From Armatimonadota bacterium (GTDB taxonomy: Bacteria; Armatimonadota; Fimbriimonadia; Fimbriimonadales; GBS-DC), in assembly GCA_013359125.1 (NCBI GenBank), contig JABWCR010000009.1, positions 23,150 through 87,149 of the forward strand: DNA of 64,000 bases. Reading direction: 5' to 3'. The notes under the pieces are model-generated. The model was not told the origin of the DNA. It saw only the letters and a program-made list of their open reading frames with translations, and did not search any database. Shown one piece after another: positions 9,429 to 18,535 of the stretch; positions within the stretch are counted from its first letter, which is position 1, and each line of letters opens with the position of its first letter. Made by a program: the position numbers and the translations under genes.

Positions 9429-9462
9429 TTGAGGCGCGAGAGAAGTTTCTCTCGCGCCTCAA
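9429..9462 (-). terminator. Perfect 16-bp inverted repeat, probable terminator of the Ig-repeat gene
   Basis: TTGAGGCGCGAGAGAA at 9429-9444 and its exact complement at 9447-9462 with a 2-nt centre. It lies 10 bases past the stop of the minus-strand gene at 9473. No U-run follows, so it may act as a 3' stabiliser or a bidirectional terminator. Confidence 0.55.
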
Positions 9463-9472
9463 GGTTACTGCT

Positions 9473-12400
9473 TTACGACGGGTCGCTGACTAAGCCAAAG
9501 TTCGTCAGAACCACGGCCAAGTCGCTGTCGTCTACCACGCCGTCGCCATTCACGTCGCCGATTGCGACCGCCAAACCAAAGTTGGCCAACACTGTCGCAA
9601 GATCTGCGTCGTCAATGATGCCGTTGCCGTTGACGTCGCCATTGATCAGGCTGAAGTTAGTCGTTACGGTGCTTGCCAGATTGGCCACGTTTTGCCGCTG
9701 TCGCAGCCACGTGCCGCTCTGGATCACCGCGCTGATCGTTGCGTTGGCGCCGGCCAGGTCGGTCTCGGTCGAGTACGTTCCGTTTGCGCCCAGCACGACG
9801 TTGATGACCTGAGAGCCCCCGCCTTGGCGGACCGTCAGCACTGCCGTCAGACCAGCCTCGTTCAGCGAGTAGTCTTGGCAATCGACGGTACCGACCAGTC
9901 TCACGCGAAGCACGTTCAGCGTTCCGTTGCCGTTGCTGGGATTGTACATGGCGTCTCCAGCGAACTGAACGTTGATCGTATGAGCGCCCAGAGCAAGGCC
10001 CGTCGGAATGACGTAAGACCGAGTTGCCACACCGCTGGCGTTGGTAACCGCGTTGCCCACGTTGACGCCGCCCACAAAGAACGTTAGCGTCTTGCCCGAC
10101 AGAACCGCCGTATTGTTGGCGTTCCTGAGCGTTGCCGTAAGGTTCACGGTAGCGCCGCGACGACCGTTGACGTTGCTAACGGTTACGGTCGTATCGGCGG
10201 CCAGCACGCGAAGGTTGGCATTGCCGTTAGAAGCGGCATGCTTGGCCTCGCCGGCAAACGATGCGACGATCGGATAGTTGCCGACTGCCAGTTCGGGGAT
10301 GACGTAGCTGACCGTTGCCTCGCCTGTGCCGTCCGTAACGCCCGATCCGGCGTTGGCGCCGTTCACAGTGAAGCTCACGGTGCGTCCTGCCAGCGGCGCG
10401 TTGTCGGTGGTACGGAGCAAGGTCGCCGTCAACGGCACGGTCGAACCAATCTGCCCGCCTGTATTGTCCGGCGAGGTGCTGGTCGGCGCTTGCTGGGCTG
10501 TCAGCGTGCTGTTGGCGTTGCTCGCATTGTAGTGCGTATCGCCAGCGAACGCTGCGTTGATCGTGTTGGCGCCCAGCGGGAGCGATTCCGGAATGGTGTA
10601 CGTTCGAGTCGCTACGCCTGAACCATTCGTTACAGCCGATCCGGCGTTGGCGCCCGCCACCGTGAAGTTGATCGTCCTGCCGGCCAATGTGGCGTTGTCG
10701 GTCGTTCGTCGCAGCGTGGCCGTCAAATTGACCGTCTGGCCATATTGACCGGCTACGTTATTCGCTGTAACGGACGTGTTCGCCTTGTTGGCGGTCAGCG
10801 TCAGACTGCCGGTGTCAGCGTTGTACAGCGCATCGCCCTGGAACTCCAGCGTGATCGTGTTTGCGCCGACGGTCCATGTGTCCAGAACCTCCTGAACCCA
10901 CGTGGCGACGCCGCTGGCGTTGGTAACCGCGGTGCCCAACAGCACGCCGCTGCGCAAGAAACGGATCGTCTTGCCAGAGAGCAAGTCGTTGTCCGAAGTT
11001 CGGCGCAATGTGGCCACCAAGTTCACGTCTTGCCCAAACGAGCCGGCCACATTGGCGCCCGTCAAACTCGTATTCGACTTGCTGACGGTCAGCGTGTTGG
11101 TTCCGGTCGAACCGTTCAAGGACGTTGAGTTGGCCGTCTCGCATCGGATAGTGCGACTGCCCACTCCCAAGGACTCTGGGATCGTGTAGCTTCGTGTCGC
11201 GATGCCGGATGCGTTGGTGGTCGCTGTTCCTGCCGAGACGTTGTTCACAAAGAACTCGACGGTCATGCCCGATGCTGCGCCTGGCGTATCGATGTTGTTG
11301 ACCGTGCAGGTGAGCGAGATGGTCTGTCCAATGACGCCCGCCTTTGCATCTACGGTCGTGGTGGTACGATCCTTGTAGTTCGTCTCGGCGACGAAAGTGC
11401 CCCAGTTGGTCTGGCTGACCGCGTACTGACCGAAGAGCCAAACGGTGCGGTTGTCGAACGGATCGCGAGCCGCGCCAAAATAGTCGCCCCAGCGATTTCT
11501 GCCGAAGGTATCCAGCACTTGGTAGTTAACGGTGCTACTGCGCACGGTGGCGCTGCCATCGTTGGCCGCCGCGCCGCTTCGCACGCCCACTCGCCGCATC
11601 TGGACGTTGGTGCCCGTCCCCGAATAGGCGAACGACAGAATAAAGTCGCCGTCGGTCGTGTTGGCGCCGCCCGGATAGAAGTAACTGGCCGTGCTCGCGC
11701 CCAAGCGAGTGTCGTGGTTGACCGCCGTATTGCCCGAGCTTGGATTGACGATCAACAGTCTGACGACGGATTGGATGTTGCCGCCGCCATAATCAAATCG
11801 CTCGTTGAACGTCAGATACGAGATGTTGTTGGAGTGCGTGCCGCTGAGCAATCGCGTGTCGATCGTGTCCAGCGCCTGCAATCCGGGCTGCGGCGCATTG
11901 GGCGGATTGGTATACGACGCGATCGTGTCCACCTCGGCCGCCAGATTGGGCCCGTTAGCCCATTGATCGGCCCAAGTCGCCCCGGTCGGCCACGTTATTC
12001 GACGCGTGGTCAGGCTATTGGTCGCCGCATTGTGCTTGGTGATGTAGCTATAGTGGGTGGCTGCCACGCTCCACATCATGGTCGGCATGATGTAGTAATC
12101 GAAGGAGCCGTTGCTGCTCATGTTCCAGTAGTCGTAGCGCCCGGCGCCCAATCCGTTATAGATCTGATCTTTGTTCAGGATCGTGAAACGGCCCGTGTCC
12201 AGGCCTCCGCTAGCAGTCGCAAAGCAGCGAGTCGTAACATAGATTGCGTTGTCGTCGAAGCCCAACTGAGGATAGTCCGCCCAAGTATTGAGCGAATTGC
12301 CGCCCCAGTTGCCCATGTCGAAGTTGTAGATCCACCAGTCGCCGGTGTTCGCCGTGGGCAGTTCGCCCGCACGGGTAACCGCGATGAGAAGTCTGGTGAA

Positions 12401-12973
12401 CGATGTCGACGCGTTCGTGCGAAGGAACAGCACGATGTATCGTCCTCTCCAAGGATCGTATGCAACCTTGGGGTCGAAGACCAAGTCGCCCAATCCGAAA
12501 AAGGTATTGGAATCGAAGTCGGCGATGGCGTTGCCATCTTTATCATAAATGTTGATGTGGTCGTTGACCGCAGTCATCACACGAGTCGGGCCGACCGCAA
12601 CGTGCGGATCGGGCGGGATGTACTGGCTGCCGCTAGCTTGGTCAAATCGTCGAATGCCTTCCCACGTTCGGAATTGGCGCGGAGCGGCGATGCTAGCCCC
12701 ATCGACGCCAAGATCGATAGGCATCGGGCCCTCTTGCACGATCTGGCCAGGATCGGCTTCTTCGCCCTTCGGGTTAGTCGGATAGTTGGTAAAGAACTTG
12801 GGCAACCGTTGGAAGGTGTGCCCCGAAGCGCCCTTTCCATCTGGGAAATAGGGGTAAGTAACTTCGCCCCTGTGCGGCCCAGGGTTCTGCGGATAGTTTT
12901 GAGCATAAACGCCTGAGCAAACGACAAGAACCGCTACCGCCATAGCAGCGGCGCGGAGCGTGCGTGGTTTCAT
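9473..12973 (-). CDS. Large secreted protein with five Ig-like repeats and a C-terminal dockerin-like tail
   Basis: 1,166 residues. Signal peptide 1-24 (MKPRTLRAAAMAVAVLVV...VYA). Residues about 90-545 form an uncharacterised globular region, perhaps a beta-propeller (DPHVAVGPTRVMTAVN, DPKVAYDPWRGRYIVLF, ARDPFDNRTVWLFGQYA). Residues about 548-1020 are five Ig-like (Big_3-type) repeats of about 95 residues, each with a G-x-T/D-V-x-L-x-A-T-L core and an A-G-D/E-A-x-Y-N ending. The last 60 residues carry two EF-hand-like loops (GDVNGNGIIDDADLATVL and GDVNGDGVVDDSDLAVVL). The start is certain: AGGAGG lies seven bases upstream. Probably a surface or extracellular adhesin-like protein. Confidence 0.85.
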   Translation of the reverse strand: MKPRTLRAAAMAVAVLVVCSGVYAQNYPQNPGPHRGEVTYPYFPDGKGASGHTFQRLPKFFTNYPTNPKGEEADPGQIVQEGPMPIDLGVDGASIAAPRQFRTWEGIRRFDQASGSQYIPPDPHVAVGPTRVMTAVNDHINIYDKDGNAIADFDSNTFFGLGDLVFDPKVAYDPWRGRYIVLFLRTNASTSFTRLLIAVTRAGELPTANTGDWWIYNFDMGNWGGNSLNTWADYPQLGFDDNAIYVTTRCFATASGGLDTGRFTILNKDQIYNGLGAGRYDYWNMSSNGSFDYYIMPTMMWSVAATHYSYITKHNAATNSLTTRRITWPTGATWADQWANGPNLAAEVDTIASYTNPPNAPQPGLQALDTIDTRLLSGTHSNNISYLTFNERFDYGGGNIQSVVRLLIVNPSSGNTAVNHDTRLGASTASYFYPGGANTTDGDFILSFAYSGTGTNVQMRRVGVRSGAAANDGSATVRSSTVNYQVLDTFGRNRWGDYFGAARDPFDNRTVWLFGQYAVSQTNWGTFVAETNYKDRTTTTVDAKAGVIGQTISLTCTVNNIDTPGAASGMTVEFFVNNVSAGTATTNASGIATRSYTIPESLGVGSRTIRCETANSTSLNGSTGTNTLTVSKSNTSLTGANVAGSFGQDVNLVATLRRTSDNDLLSGKTIRFLRSGVLLGTAVTNASGVATWVQEVLDTWTVGANTITLEFQGDALYNADTGSLTLTANKANTSVTANNVAGQYGQTVNLTATLRRTTDNATLAGRTINFTVAGANAGSAVTNGSGVATRTYTIPESLPLGANTINAAFAGDTHYNASNANSTLTAQQAPTSTSPDNTGGQIGSTVPLTATLLRTTDNAPLAGRTVSFTVNGANAGSGVTDGTGEATVSYVIPELAVGNYPIVASFAGEAKHAASNGNANLRVLAADTTVTVSNVNGRRGATVNLTATLRNANNTAVLSGKTLTFFVGGVNVGNAVTNASGVATRSYVIPTGLALGAHTINVQFAGDAMYNPSNGNGTLNVLRVRLVGTVDCQDYSLNEAGLTAVLTVRQGGGSQVINVVLGANGTYSTETDLAGANATISAVIQSGTWLRQRQNVANLASTVTTNFSLINGDVNGNGIIDDADLATVLANFGLAVAIGDVNGDGVVDDSDLAVVLTNFGLVSDPS
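9913..11332 (-). repeat. Five tandem Ig-like repeat units inside the secreted protein
   Basis: About 285-bp units encoding residues about 548-1020. The second to fifth units are the most alike (NVAGSFGQDVNLVATL, NVAGQYGQTVNLTATL, NTGGQIGSTVPLTATL, NVNGRRGATVNLTATL), which implies internal duplication and divergence. Confidence 0.75.
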
Positions 12974-13207
12974 GCTGCCTCCTTTTTAGCCTTAAGGAGC
13001 ATCTGCCCCTTCGTAATGATTCCTTGGCCTCGGCCTTTGCGAAAAGCGTCATGGCTTCGCCCAAGCGATGGCTCATTCTTTCAAATGCGCCCGCGAGCCG
13101 CCTGCGGGGCAACCCGTACCTACAAGTATACACCTATTCTTCCCGATTCCTGCCCAAAAAACTATCGGGTATCATACGACCCCTGCTAAAGAGAGGCAGA
13201 AAGACCT

Positions 13208-13750
13208 ATGCGCGCTCCTTTGAAGATCAATCTGAACGATGTCGTCCAGCGTCCGGGCAGACCCGTCGAATGGGAGCTGACCCTTACCCTGGATCGAGAG
13301 GAATCTCCCCCTATGGCGGAGCCGCTGACGGGCAAGTTGACCGCAATTTCGGGCGGGAGCATCCTCCGCATCGAGGCCGCCTTTCAATGCGCGATTTGGC
13401 TCGAATGCGCACTCTGTACAGGCCGGTTTAAGCATCCGATCGCCTTTCAGTTCGAGGAGGATTATCATGTCAAAGGCATTCCGGCAGGGGTGAACTCGCA
13501 GGGATTCGCCCAAATCGAGGACGACGATCCGTTCCCAATCTTCGAAGGCAACGTTCTGCTGGCCGAAGAACTTCTGAGGCAGTATTTGCTCTTGCAAGTC
13601 CCGATGCACCCGTTGTGCAAGGAGGATTGCAAAGGCTTGTGCCATCATTGTGGCGCGAACTTGAACAACGAGGCGTGCAAATGCCCGCCCGAACCGAAAA
13701 ACACGGCCTTTGCGCAGTTGGCCGAAATCTGGCAGCAAGACAACCCGTAG
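13208..13750 (+). CDS. yceD: YceD/DUF177 family protein
   Basis: 180 residues. The C-terminal half holds the family signature: LAEELLRQYLLLQVPMHPLC followed by CKGLCHHCG and a last Cys pair (ACKCPPE), then FAQLAEIW. YceD (23S rRNA accumulation protein) is almost always encoded directly upstream of rpmF, as here (17 bases apart), and is linked to rRNA and ribosomal subunit maturation. A GAGAGG stretch eight or so bases before the ATG is the likely ribosome-binding site. Confidence 0.92.
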   Translation: MRAPLKINLNDVVQRPGRPVEWELTLTLDREESPPMAEPLTGKLTAISGGSILRIEAAFQCAIWLECALCTGRFKHPIAFQFEEDYHVKGIPAGVNSQGFAQIEDDDPFPIFEGNVLLAEELLRQYLLLQVPMHPLCKEDCKGLCHHCGANLNNEACKCPPEPKNTAFAQLAEIWQQDNP

Positions 13751-13767
13751 TCATACTGGAGAAATAG

Positions 13768-13962
13768 ATGGGCAATCCGAAAAGAAGACACTCGCACACC
13801 CGAGGCGCCAAGCGCCGGACGAATTACAAGTTGGCCGTGCCCGGCTTGAGCCGGTGCAAGCAGTGCGGCGCCGCAAAGTGGCCGCATCGAGCGTGCGCCA
13901 ACTGTGGAGCATACGGTTCGCTCAAGATCGTACAAGCGATAACCAGCAAGAAGGAAGACTAA
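13768..13962 (+). CDS. rpmF: 50S ribosomal protein L32
   Basis: 64 residues, with the L32 start MGNPKRRHSHTRGAKRR and a complete C-x-x-C...C-x-x-C zinc ribbon (CKQCG and CANCG). Zinc-type L32 of normal length. Lies between yceD and plsX in the classic order, nine bases before plsX. Confidence 0.97.
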   Translation: MGNPKRRHSHTRGAKRRTNYKLAVPGLSRCKQCGAAKWPHRACANCGAYGSLKIVQAITSKKED

Positions 13963-13971
13963 CCCGCGCAA

Positions 13972-14985
13972 ATGCGCATCGCCATCGATGCCATGGGGGG
14001 CGACTACGCCCCAGAGGCCGTCGTCCAGGGAACGTTGGACGCCGCCGGTGTGATCGAAGCGGAGTTGGCGCTCGTGGGCGACTTGGCCAAGATCGAAGCC
14101 TGTCTGCCCAAGCGCGACCGGCCTGAATCGCTGGAGATTCACCATGCCTCTCAGGTCGTCGAGATGGACGACTCGCCCGTTGTCGCCGTCCGTCAGAAGA
14201 AAGATTCTTCGCTGGTTGTTGCTGCCCAGATGGTCAAGTCTGGCCAAGCCGATGCGCTCGTAACCGTCGGCAATACGGGCGCCGCTGGCGCCGTGTCTCG
14301 TCTCATGTGGGGCGCAATCCCAAACATCGATCGACCGGCCATCGCAACGGTCATCCCTACCTATCGCGGCAGCACGGTGCTGATCGACTCGGGCGCCTCG
14401 GTCGATTGTTCGGCCAAGCATCTGCTCGATTTTGCGCTGATGGGTCAAATCTACGCTTCCCAAGTTATCGGCATCGAGAACCCGCGCGTTGCCCTGCTGA
14501 ACATTGGCGAGGAAGAAACTAAGGGCAACACGTTGACCAAAGAAGCCTTCACGCTGATGAAAAGCTACATGGGCGACGACTTTTACGGCAACGTCGAGGG
14601 CAAGCACCTGTTCGAAGGCCTGGTCGATGTGGTCGTTTGCGACGGATTTGTGGGCAATGTGCTGCTGAAATCGGGCGAAGGCGTGGCCGAGATGATGATG
14701 CGCCTGCTGAAAGAAGAACTGACCGCGCACCCTTTGATGAAGGCGCCGCTCGCCCTTTTGCGCCCTGCGTTCAAGCGTTTTCGCGCTCGCTTGGACTGGC
14801 GAGAATATGGCGGCGCGCCTCTATTGGGCGTCAAGGGCGTCTGCATCATCGGGCATGGGCGCTCCGATGCCTACGCCGTTCGTCAAGCGATCATGGTCGC
14901 CGCCCAAGCCGTGGCCGGACAGTTAGTGCCCACCATTCACCAGTCGGTGCAGCTGCTTCATCAAACCGAAGCCAAGCGCGCCTAG
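13972..14985 (+). CDS. plsX: Phosphate acyltransferase PlsX
   Basis: 337 residues with the typical start MRIAIDAMGGDYAPEAVVQG and conserved VTVGNTGAAGAVSRLMWG, TVLIDSGASVDC, ALLNIGEEETKGN and VCDGFVGNVLLKSGEG segments. PlsX converts acyl-ACP plus phosphate to acyl-phosphate at the membrane, the first step towards lysophosphatidic acid together with PlsY. Third gene of the yceD-rpmF-plsX run. Its TAG stop overlaps the TAG of the convergent amylase gene in a shared CTAG. Confidence 0.96.
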   Translation: MRIAIDAMGGDYAPEAVVQGTLDAAGVIEAELALVGDLAKIEACLPKRDRPESLEIHHASQVVEMDDSPVVAVRQKKDSSLVVAAQMVKSGQADALVTVGNTGAAGAVSRLMWGAIPNIDRPAIATVIPTYRGSTVLIDSGASVDCSAKHLLDFALMGQIYASQVIGIENPRVALLNIGEEETKGNTLTKEAFTLMKSYMGDDFYGNVEGKHLFEGLVDVVVCDGFVGNVLLKSGEGVAEMMMRLLKEELTAHPLMKAPLALLRPAFKRFRARLDWREYGGAPLLGVKGVCIIGHGRSDAYAVRQAIMVAAQAVAGQLVPTIHQSVQLLHQTEAKRA

Positions 14986-17900
14986 AGCAGCCCCTTGCCT
15001 GAAAAGAGCCTCATCAGAGGCTTGATCAGCTTTGGATCCGACGCTCGAAGCTCCATTTCGAACTCGATCCGCTCGCCCGGCGCGACGTTGGACTCTTTGA
15101 GCAGCCAAAACGGATGGCGATACTTGAACGGGCTCAGCCCATCCGCGTTCAACGCCTCTACTCCGGGCGGAAACTCGGCCAAAACGCGAACCGGGCCGCT
15201 GATCGGACTCCCGGACCGGTTGACGAGAGAACATTCCAGCACCCAGATCTGTCGAGCGGTATCGTAGCGCTGTACATCGACGTTCAGAATGTGATCCTGC
15301 GCGACGGGCGTCGCATAGCGCAAGTTGTAGGTCAGATAGGACTGCAAGGCAACGCTGAACGATCCCGGATCGCCCACAATGTTCGATTGGGTCGGGGCAA
15401 ACTGGTTCGATACCCAGCTGGCGCCGGGTATGCGGCCGCCGTAGGTTCCCCTCCGCGCATCGGAGGCCGCCAGCGTAATGCCGGTCTCGCCCGTGTTCAA
15501 GAGCAGCCCCACCAAGCCGATTCGACCTTCTGACAACGGAGCGCCATAGGGGTAAAGCGCGGACAATGGGATCGCGGCTTCTAGCCCTCTTGGCGGGTCT
15601 GTCTTGTTCGGCCTTGGCGAGAAAGCGATTCGCGCCGGTATGCCCGACAAAACCCTTGGGCTGGACGCCGACAATCGAAACGCGCCCGCTTGGGCGCCTA
15701 CAGTAAAAGGCAGAGCCTCATCGCCGACGCTTCCCGCCTCGGGAGAAGTGTGCAGCGACGAATGCCGAAAGACCGACAGCGCGAACTCGGCGCCAAAGCC
15801 CGAGGGCGCAGTCAGGTTAGCGTTAGACAGCAGCCGAGTCGCCGGGCCGCTGTCGTCGTCCATCGTGCCAAAGTGGGATACGCCTCGACCCGAGCCGGGA
15901 TCGAGATCGATGTAGAGCGCCATGCCGTTTGTTAGATTCTCGCTCAGGTCGACCCGGCCCGCCATCCCCACGTACAAATAAGCCTCGTCGTTATCCACAT
16001 AGAGAGCGTCGAGGCGATTGGCGTTGGAGCTGGGATTCCGAACCTGCGCGTAGACCGGCGCGCTGTGATCGGTCAGATCGCCGTCGATGAGCATGCCCTT
16101 GCGCGGCGGGTCGTAGTAGAACCAAGCTAGAAAATCGGAATAAACCGCGGGGCGGGAGCCCACATCGCGGTAAACCCTTACCCTAAAAAGGTGCAGTCCG
16201 GCGCTCAAAACTTTCAGATCGATCCCTTCCAAAACAAACTCGCCGGGATTAAGCCGATCCATCGGCACAAAGCCGTCGCTCAATCCCTCGGGCGTATTGG
16301 CCAGCATCGCCCGACCGGCCAGGTCCATGCCAGCGTCCAGTTTGACTACTGCCGAATGGCCCAAGGCGTCGGTGTAAACCCGCACATTGATCTTGCGTTC
16401 GCTGACTGTCGCCGCCTCGAAACTGCTGGGCGAAGCATAGGAGCCAGAAGGCAGAGAGCGCTGAGTAAAGGGAATGACTTCGCCGCCCTTGGCCTTAAAA
16501 ATCTGCACGGGGCGCGTACCGTCCGTCCGAGCCGCCGGCGCCTGAGGCGCATAGAGCACGTAGCCATGGCCGTTGTTCGTCGCCCCCCCGGTCGAGTTGT
16601 GCGGCACGCTAATGGTAACGCGGCTATCCGTGCCAACCGTAACCGGCGGCTTTCGACCGCCCAAATCGATCAAAACCGTGCCTGGAGCAAAGGTCGTTTG
16701 CACCGTTACCGGAAGATCGACCGAATCGCCCCTGATGTTCAGCCCGACCAACAGCGCGCCCTGACCGTTCACCTGCCTTTCGTACACATAAAGCTGATTG
16801 GACGTATGCCGATTGACCAAAGAGCCGCGTGCAAATCGCGAGCGCGCATCCAGCATCCGAACGACCGCATCGCTGCCCTGGCCGAGCGAATCAAATCGGC
16901 CAGGCCGCGGAAAATGCCCCGTATCGCTGGGGTTGATGTTGTTGCCGTCGTAATAGACGATCGGTCTGCCCGGACGGGTGAGAAGAAAGGCATAGGCCAA
17001 GTTGTTCGAATACGGCGGGCCTTGGTCGTGGCTCTGGACGAAACCCACGCCTAAATGCCCCGCCGCGCCGCCATTTTGATACGTCAGCCCAGTGCCGGCG
17101 TCGATCCCGTATCCGTTGCTGAGGGCTTGCGATATGTTCCCGAATCCACTGGAGTTGAACAGGTTGTCCAGATTAAACTTCAACGGAAAGTCCAGAACGT
17201 TCATGCCGGTCTTGGCATACTCGCGCAGTTCGTAGCCCGAACTCGTGTAAACCTCGCCGAAAACAAAAATCGATGGATTGGCCGCATAGAGGCTCGGCAT
17301 CAGATGCGCTTGACCGATCGATCCACCAGGCTGTCGCCCAAACCGCCAAAAGTAGCCGGGCGGGGTGTGCCGCACCGCATCGATTCGGAAGCCGTCAAAT
17401 CCGATGCCGTTGGTCAGCCACTGCGTCCACCGCGATAGATACTGCCGAACATCCTCGGCGACCGGCGCGCCGCCGGGATAGTATTGGGGCACAAGCGGTT
17501 GGCGAACAAAGCTCGGTTTGTCCAACGCATTGAAAGTCGCATAACTGGGCAGATTGAACGCGCCGGTCCGTGCCAGATTGCCATCCTCGTGCGCGATGTC
17601 GGCCAATCCCAAGATGTCGTGGTTGAGCGTGCCGAAGCCGAACGAGGGCGCGTTGTTAAAGTCCAGTTCCGTATTGGTCGTGTTGGTCGAAGAGCGAATA
17701 TGAAAGTCCTCGGGGATCATGTTGGGATAGCGATCGATGGCCGAACTGGCGCGATTGTCGGCGTGGTTCAAGACCAAGTCGCAATAGACCTCCAGCCCAA
17801 ACCGCTTGGCCAATCGAATCAGTTCTTGAAGCTCCTGCGTCGTACCGTACTGGGTGCGCACCGAGCCTTTCTGCAGCCGATCGCCTAAGTCGAAGTGGTC

Positions 17901-18476
17901 GAAAGGGTTGTAGCCGACGCTTAGTCCGCCTCCACCCGACTTTTGCGGCGCCGGCAAATAGATAGCCGAGTATCCCGCCCTTACGACCTCGGGCAGTCTC
18001 AGCATCATGGTGCGATAGTCGGTCTCGAACCATTGCAAGATCGCGCCGGACGATGCAACTGGAGCGCGTCGGACGACAAAGCCAAAGTCTTGACCACCAT
18101 TGTTGTCGTAACGAACGTCGCCGTTCGACGCTTGGGCGCGAATGTAAAACTCCAAGTCCGTCCCGGCGGGCGCGGTCAGCACGACGTACCACTGAGTGTT
18201 GCTTCCGACGTTGAAATCGAACGAGAATTCGTATTCTTGTACAGTTTGCCAATGATTATGGGTAACAACGGCGAAAACTCGCTGTCCGGCCGCGATTGGA
18301 TTGGTCTGGGTGGTTACAGACACCGATTGCCAAGGCTCCAATAGCCCGTCCCGATTGGGCATCTGGCCAACGCCGGTCATCCAAAGTTTGGTATTGCCCA
18401 ACCAGGTCAACTGGGCAAAACCAAACTGAGCGAGCAGGATGAAAACCATGGCGACGACCGAAGCGCGCTTGAACAT
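14982..18476 (-). CDS. Large secreted GH13 alpha-amylase-family enzyme with C-terminal accessory domains
   Basis: 1,164 residues. Signal peptide 1-21 (MFKRASVVAMVFILLAQFGFA), an N-terminal starch-binding-like beta domain (about 25-150), then a GH13 barrel with a full catalytic set: CDLVLNHAD (region I), GFRIDAVRH with nucleophile Asp366, FVFGEVY with Glu408 and VQSHDQG with Asp484. After the amylase C-domain (to about 640) come roughly 500 residues that include a DOMON/CBM9-like stretch (MLIDGDLTDHSAP, DEAYLYVGMAG, MALYIDLDPG). It ends without a dockerin tail. Probably a secreted starch- or glycogen-degrading enzyme. A TATAAT lies seven bases before the ATG with no Shine-Dalgarno, suggesting a leaderless mRNA. 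Confidence 0.86.
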   Translation of the reverse strand: MFKRASVVAMVFILLAQFGFAQLTWLGNTKLWMTGVGQMPNRDGLLEPWQSVSVTTQTNPIAAGQRVFAVVTHNHWQTVQEYEFSFDFNVGSNTQWYVVLTAPAGTDLEFYIRAQASNGDVRYDNNGGQDFGFVVRRAPVASSGAILQWFETDYRTMMLRLPEVVRAGYSAIYLPAPQKSGGGGLSVGYNPFDHFDLGDRLQKGSVRTQYGTTQELQELIRLAKRFGLEVYCDLVLNHADNRASSAIDRYPNMIPEDFHIRSSTNTTNTELDFNNAPSFGFGTLNHDILGLADIAHEDGNLARTGAFNLPSYATFNALDKPSFVRQPLVPQYYPGGAPVAEDVRQYLSRWTQWLTNGIGFDGFRIDAVRHTPPGYFWRFGRQPGGSIGQAHLMPSLYAANPSIFVFGEVYTSSGYELREYAKTGMNVLDFPLKFNLDNLFNSSGFGNISQALSNGYGIDAGTGLTYQNGGAAGHLGVGFVQSHDQGPPYSNNLAYAFLLTRPGRPIVYYDGNNINPSDTGHFPRPGRFDSLGQGSDAVVRMLDARSRFARGSLVNRHTSNQLYVYERQVNGQGALLVGLNIRGDSVDLPVTVQTTFAPGTVLIDLGGRKPPVTVGTDSRVTISVPHNSTGGATNNGHGYVLYAPQAPAARTDGTRPVQIFKAKGGEVIPFTQRSLPSGSYASPSSFEAATVSERKINVRVYTDALGHSAVVKLDAGMDLAGRAMLANTPEGLSDGFVPMDRLNPGEFVLEGIDLKVLSAGLHLFRVRVYRDVGSRPAVYSDFLAWFYYDPPRKGMLIDGDLTDHSAPVYAQVRNPSSNANRLDALYVDNDEAYLYVGMAGRVDLSENLTNGMALYIDLDPGSGRGVSHFGTMDDDSGPATRLLSNANLTAPSGFGAEFALSVFRHSSLHTSPEAGSVGDEALPFTVGAQAGAFRLSASSPRVLSGIPARIAFSPRPNKTDPPRGLEAAIPLSALYPYGAPLSEGRIGLVGLLLNTGETGITLAASDARRGTYGGRIPGASWVSNQFAPTQSNIVGDPGSFSVALQSYLTYNLRYATPVAQDHILNVDVQRYDTARQIWVLECSLVNRSGSPISGPVRVLAEFPPGVEALNADGLSPFKYRHPFWLLKESNVAPGERIEFEMELRASDPKLIKPLMRLFSGKGLL

Positions 18477-18483
18477 GAAGCAG

Positions 18484-18489
18484 ATTATA
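18484..18489 (-). promoter_or_regulatory. TATAAT -10 element seven bases before the amylase start (leaderless candidate)
   Basis: On the minus strand the sequence is TATAAT, seven bases, ATG. Transcription would start at or next to the A of the start codon. No Shine-Dalgarno can fit, and no clear -35 is seen. Confidence 0.5.
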
Positions 18490-18535
18490 CAGCAGATTTC
18501 AGGCCGTCCTGCCTAGAATAGTACGGGGTGGATGA

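Noticed and set aside
11519..12916. A 465-codon plus-strand frame
   Set aside because: Antisense shadow of the secreted Ig-repeat gene; composition (Arg/Val/Asp/Ala-rich) is typical of the opposite strand of a GC-rich gene, with no ribosome-binding site.
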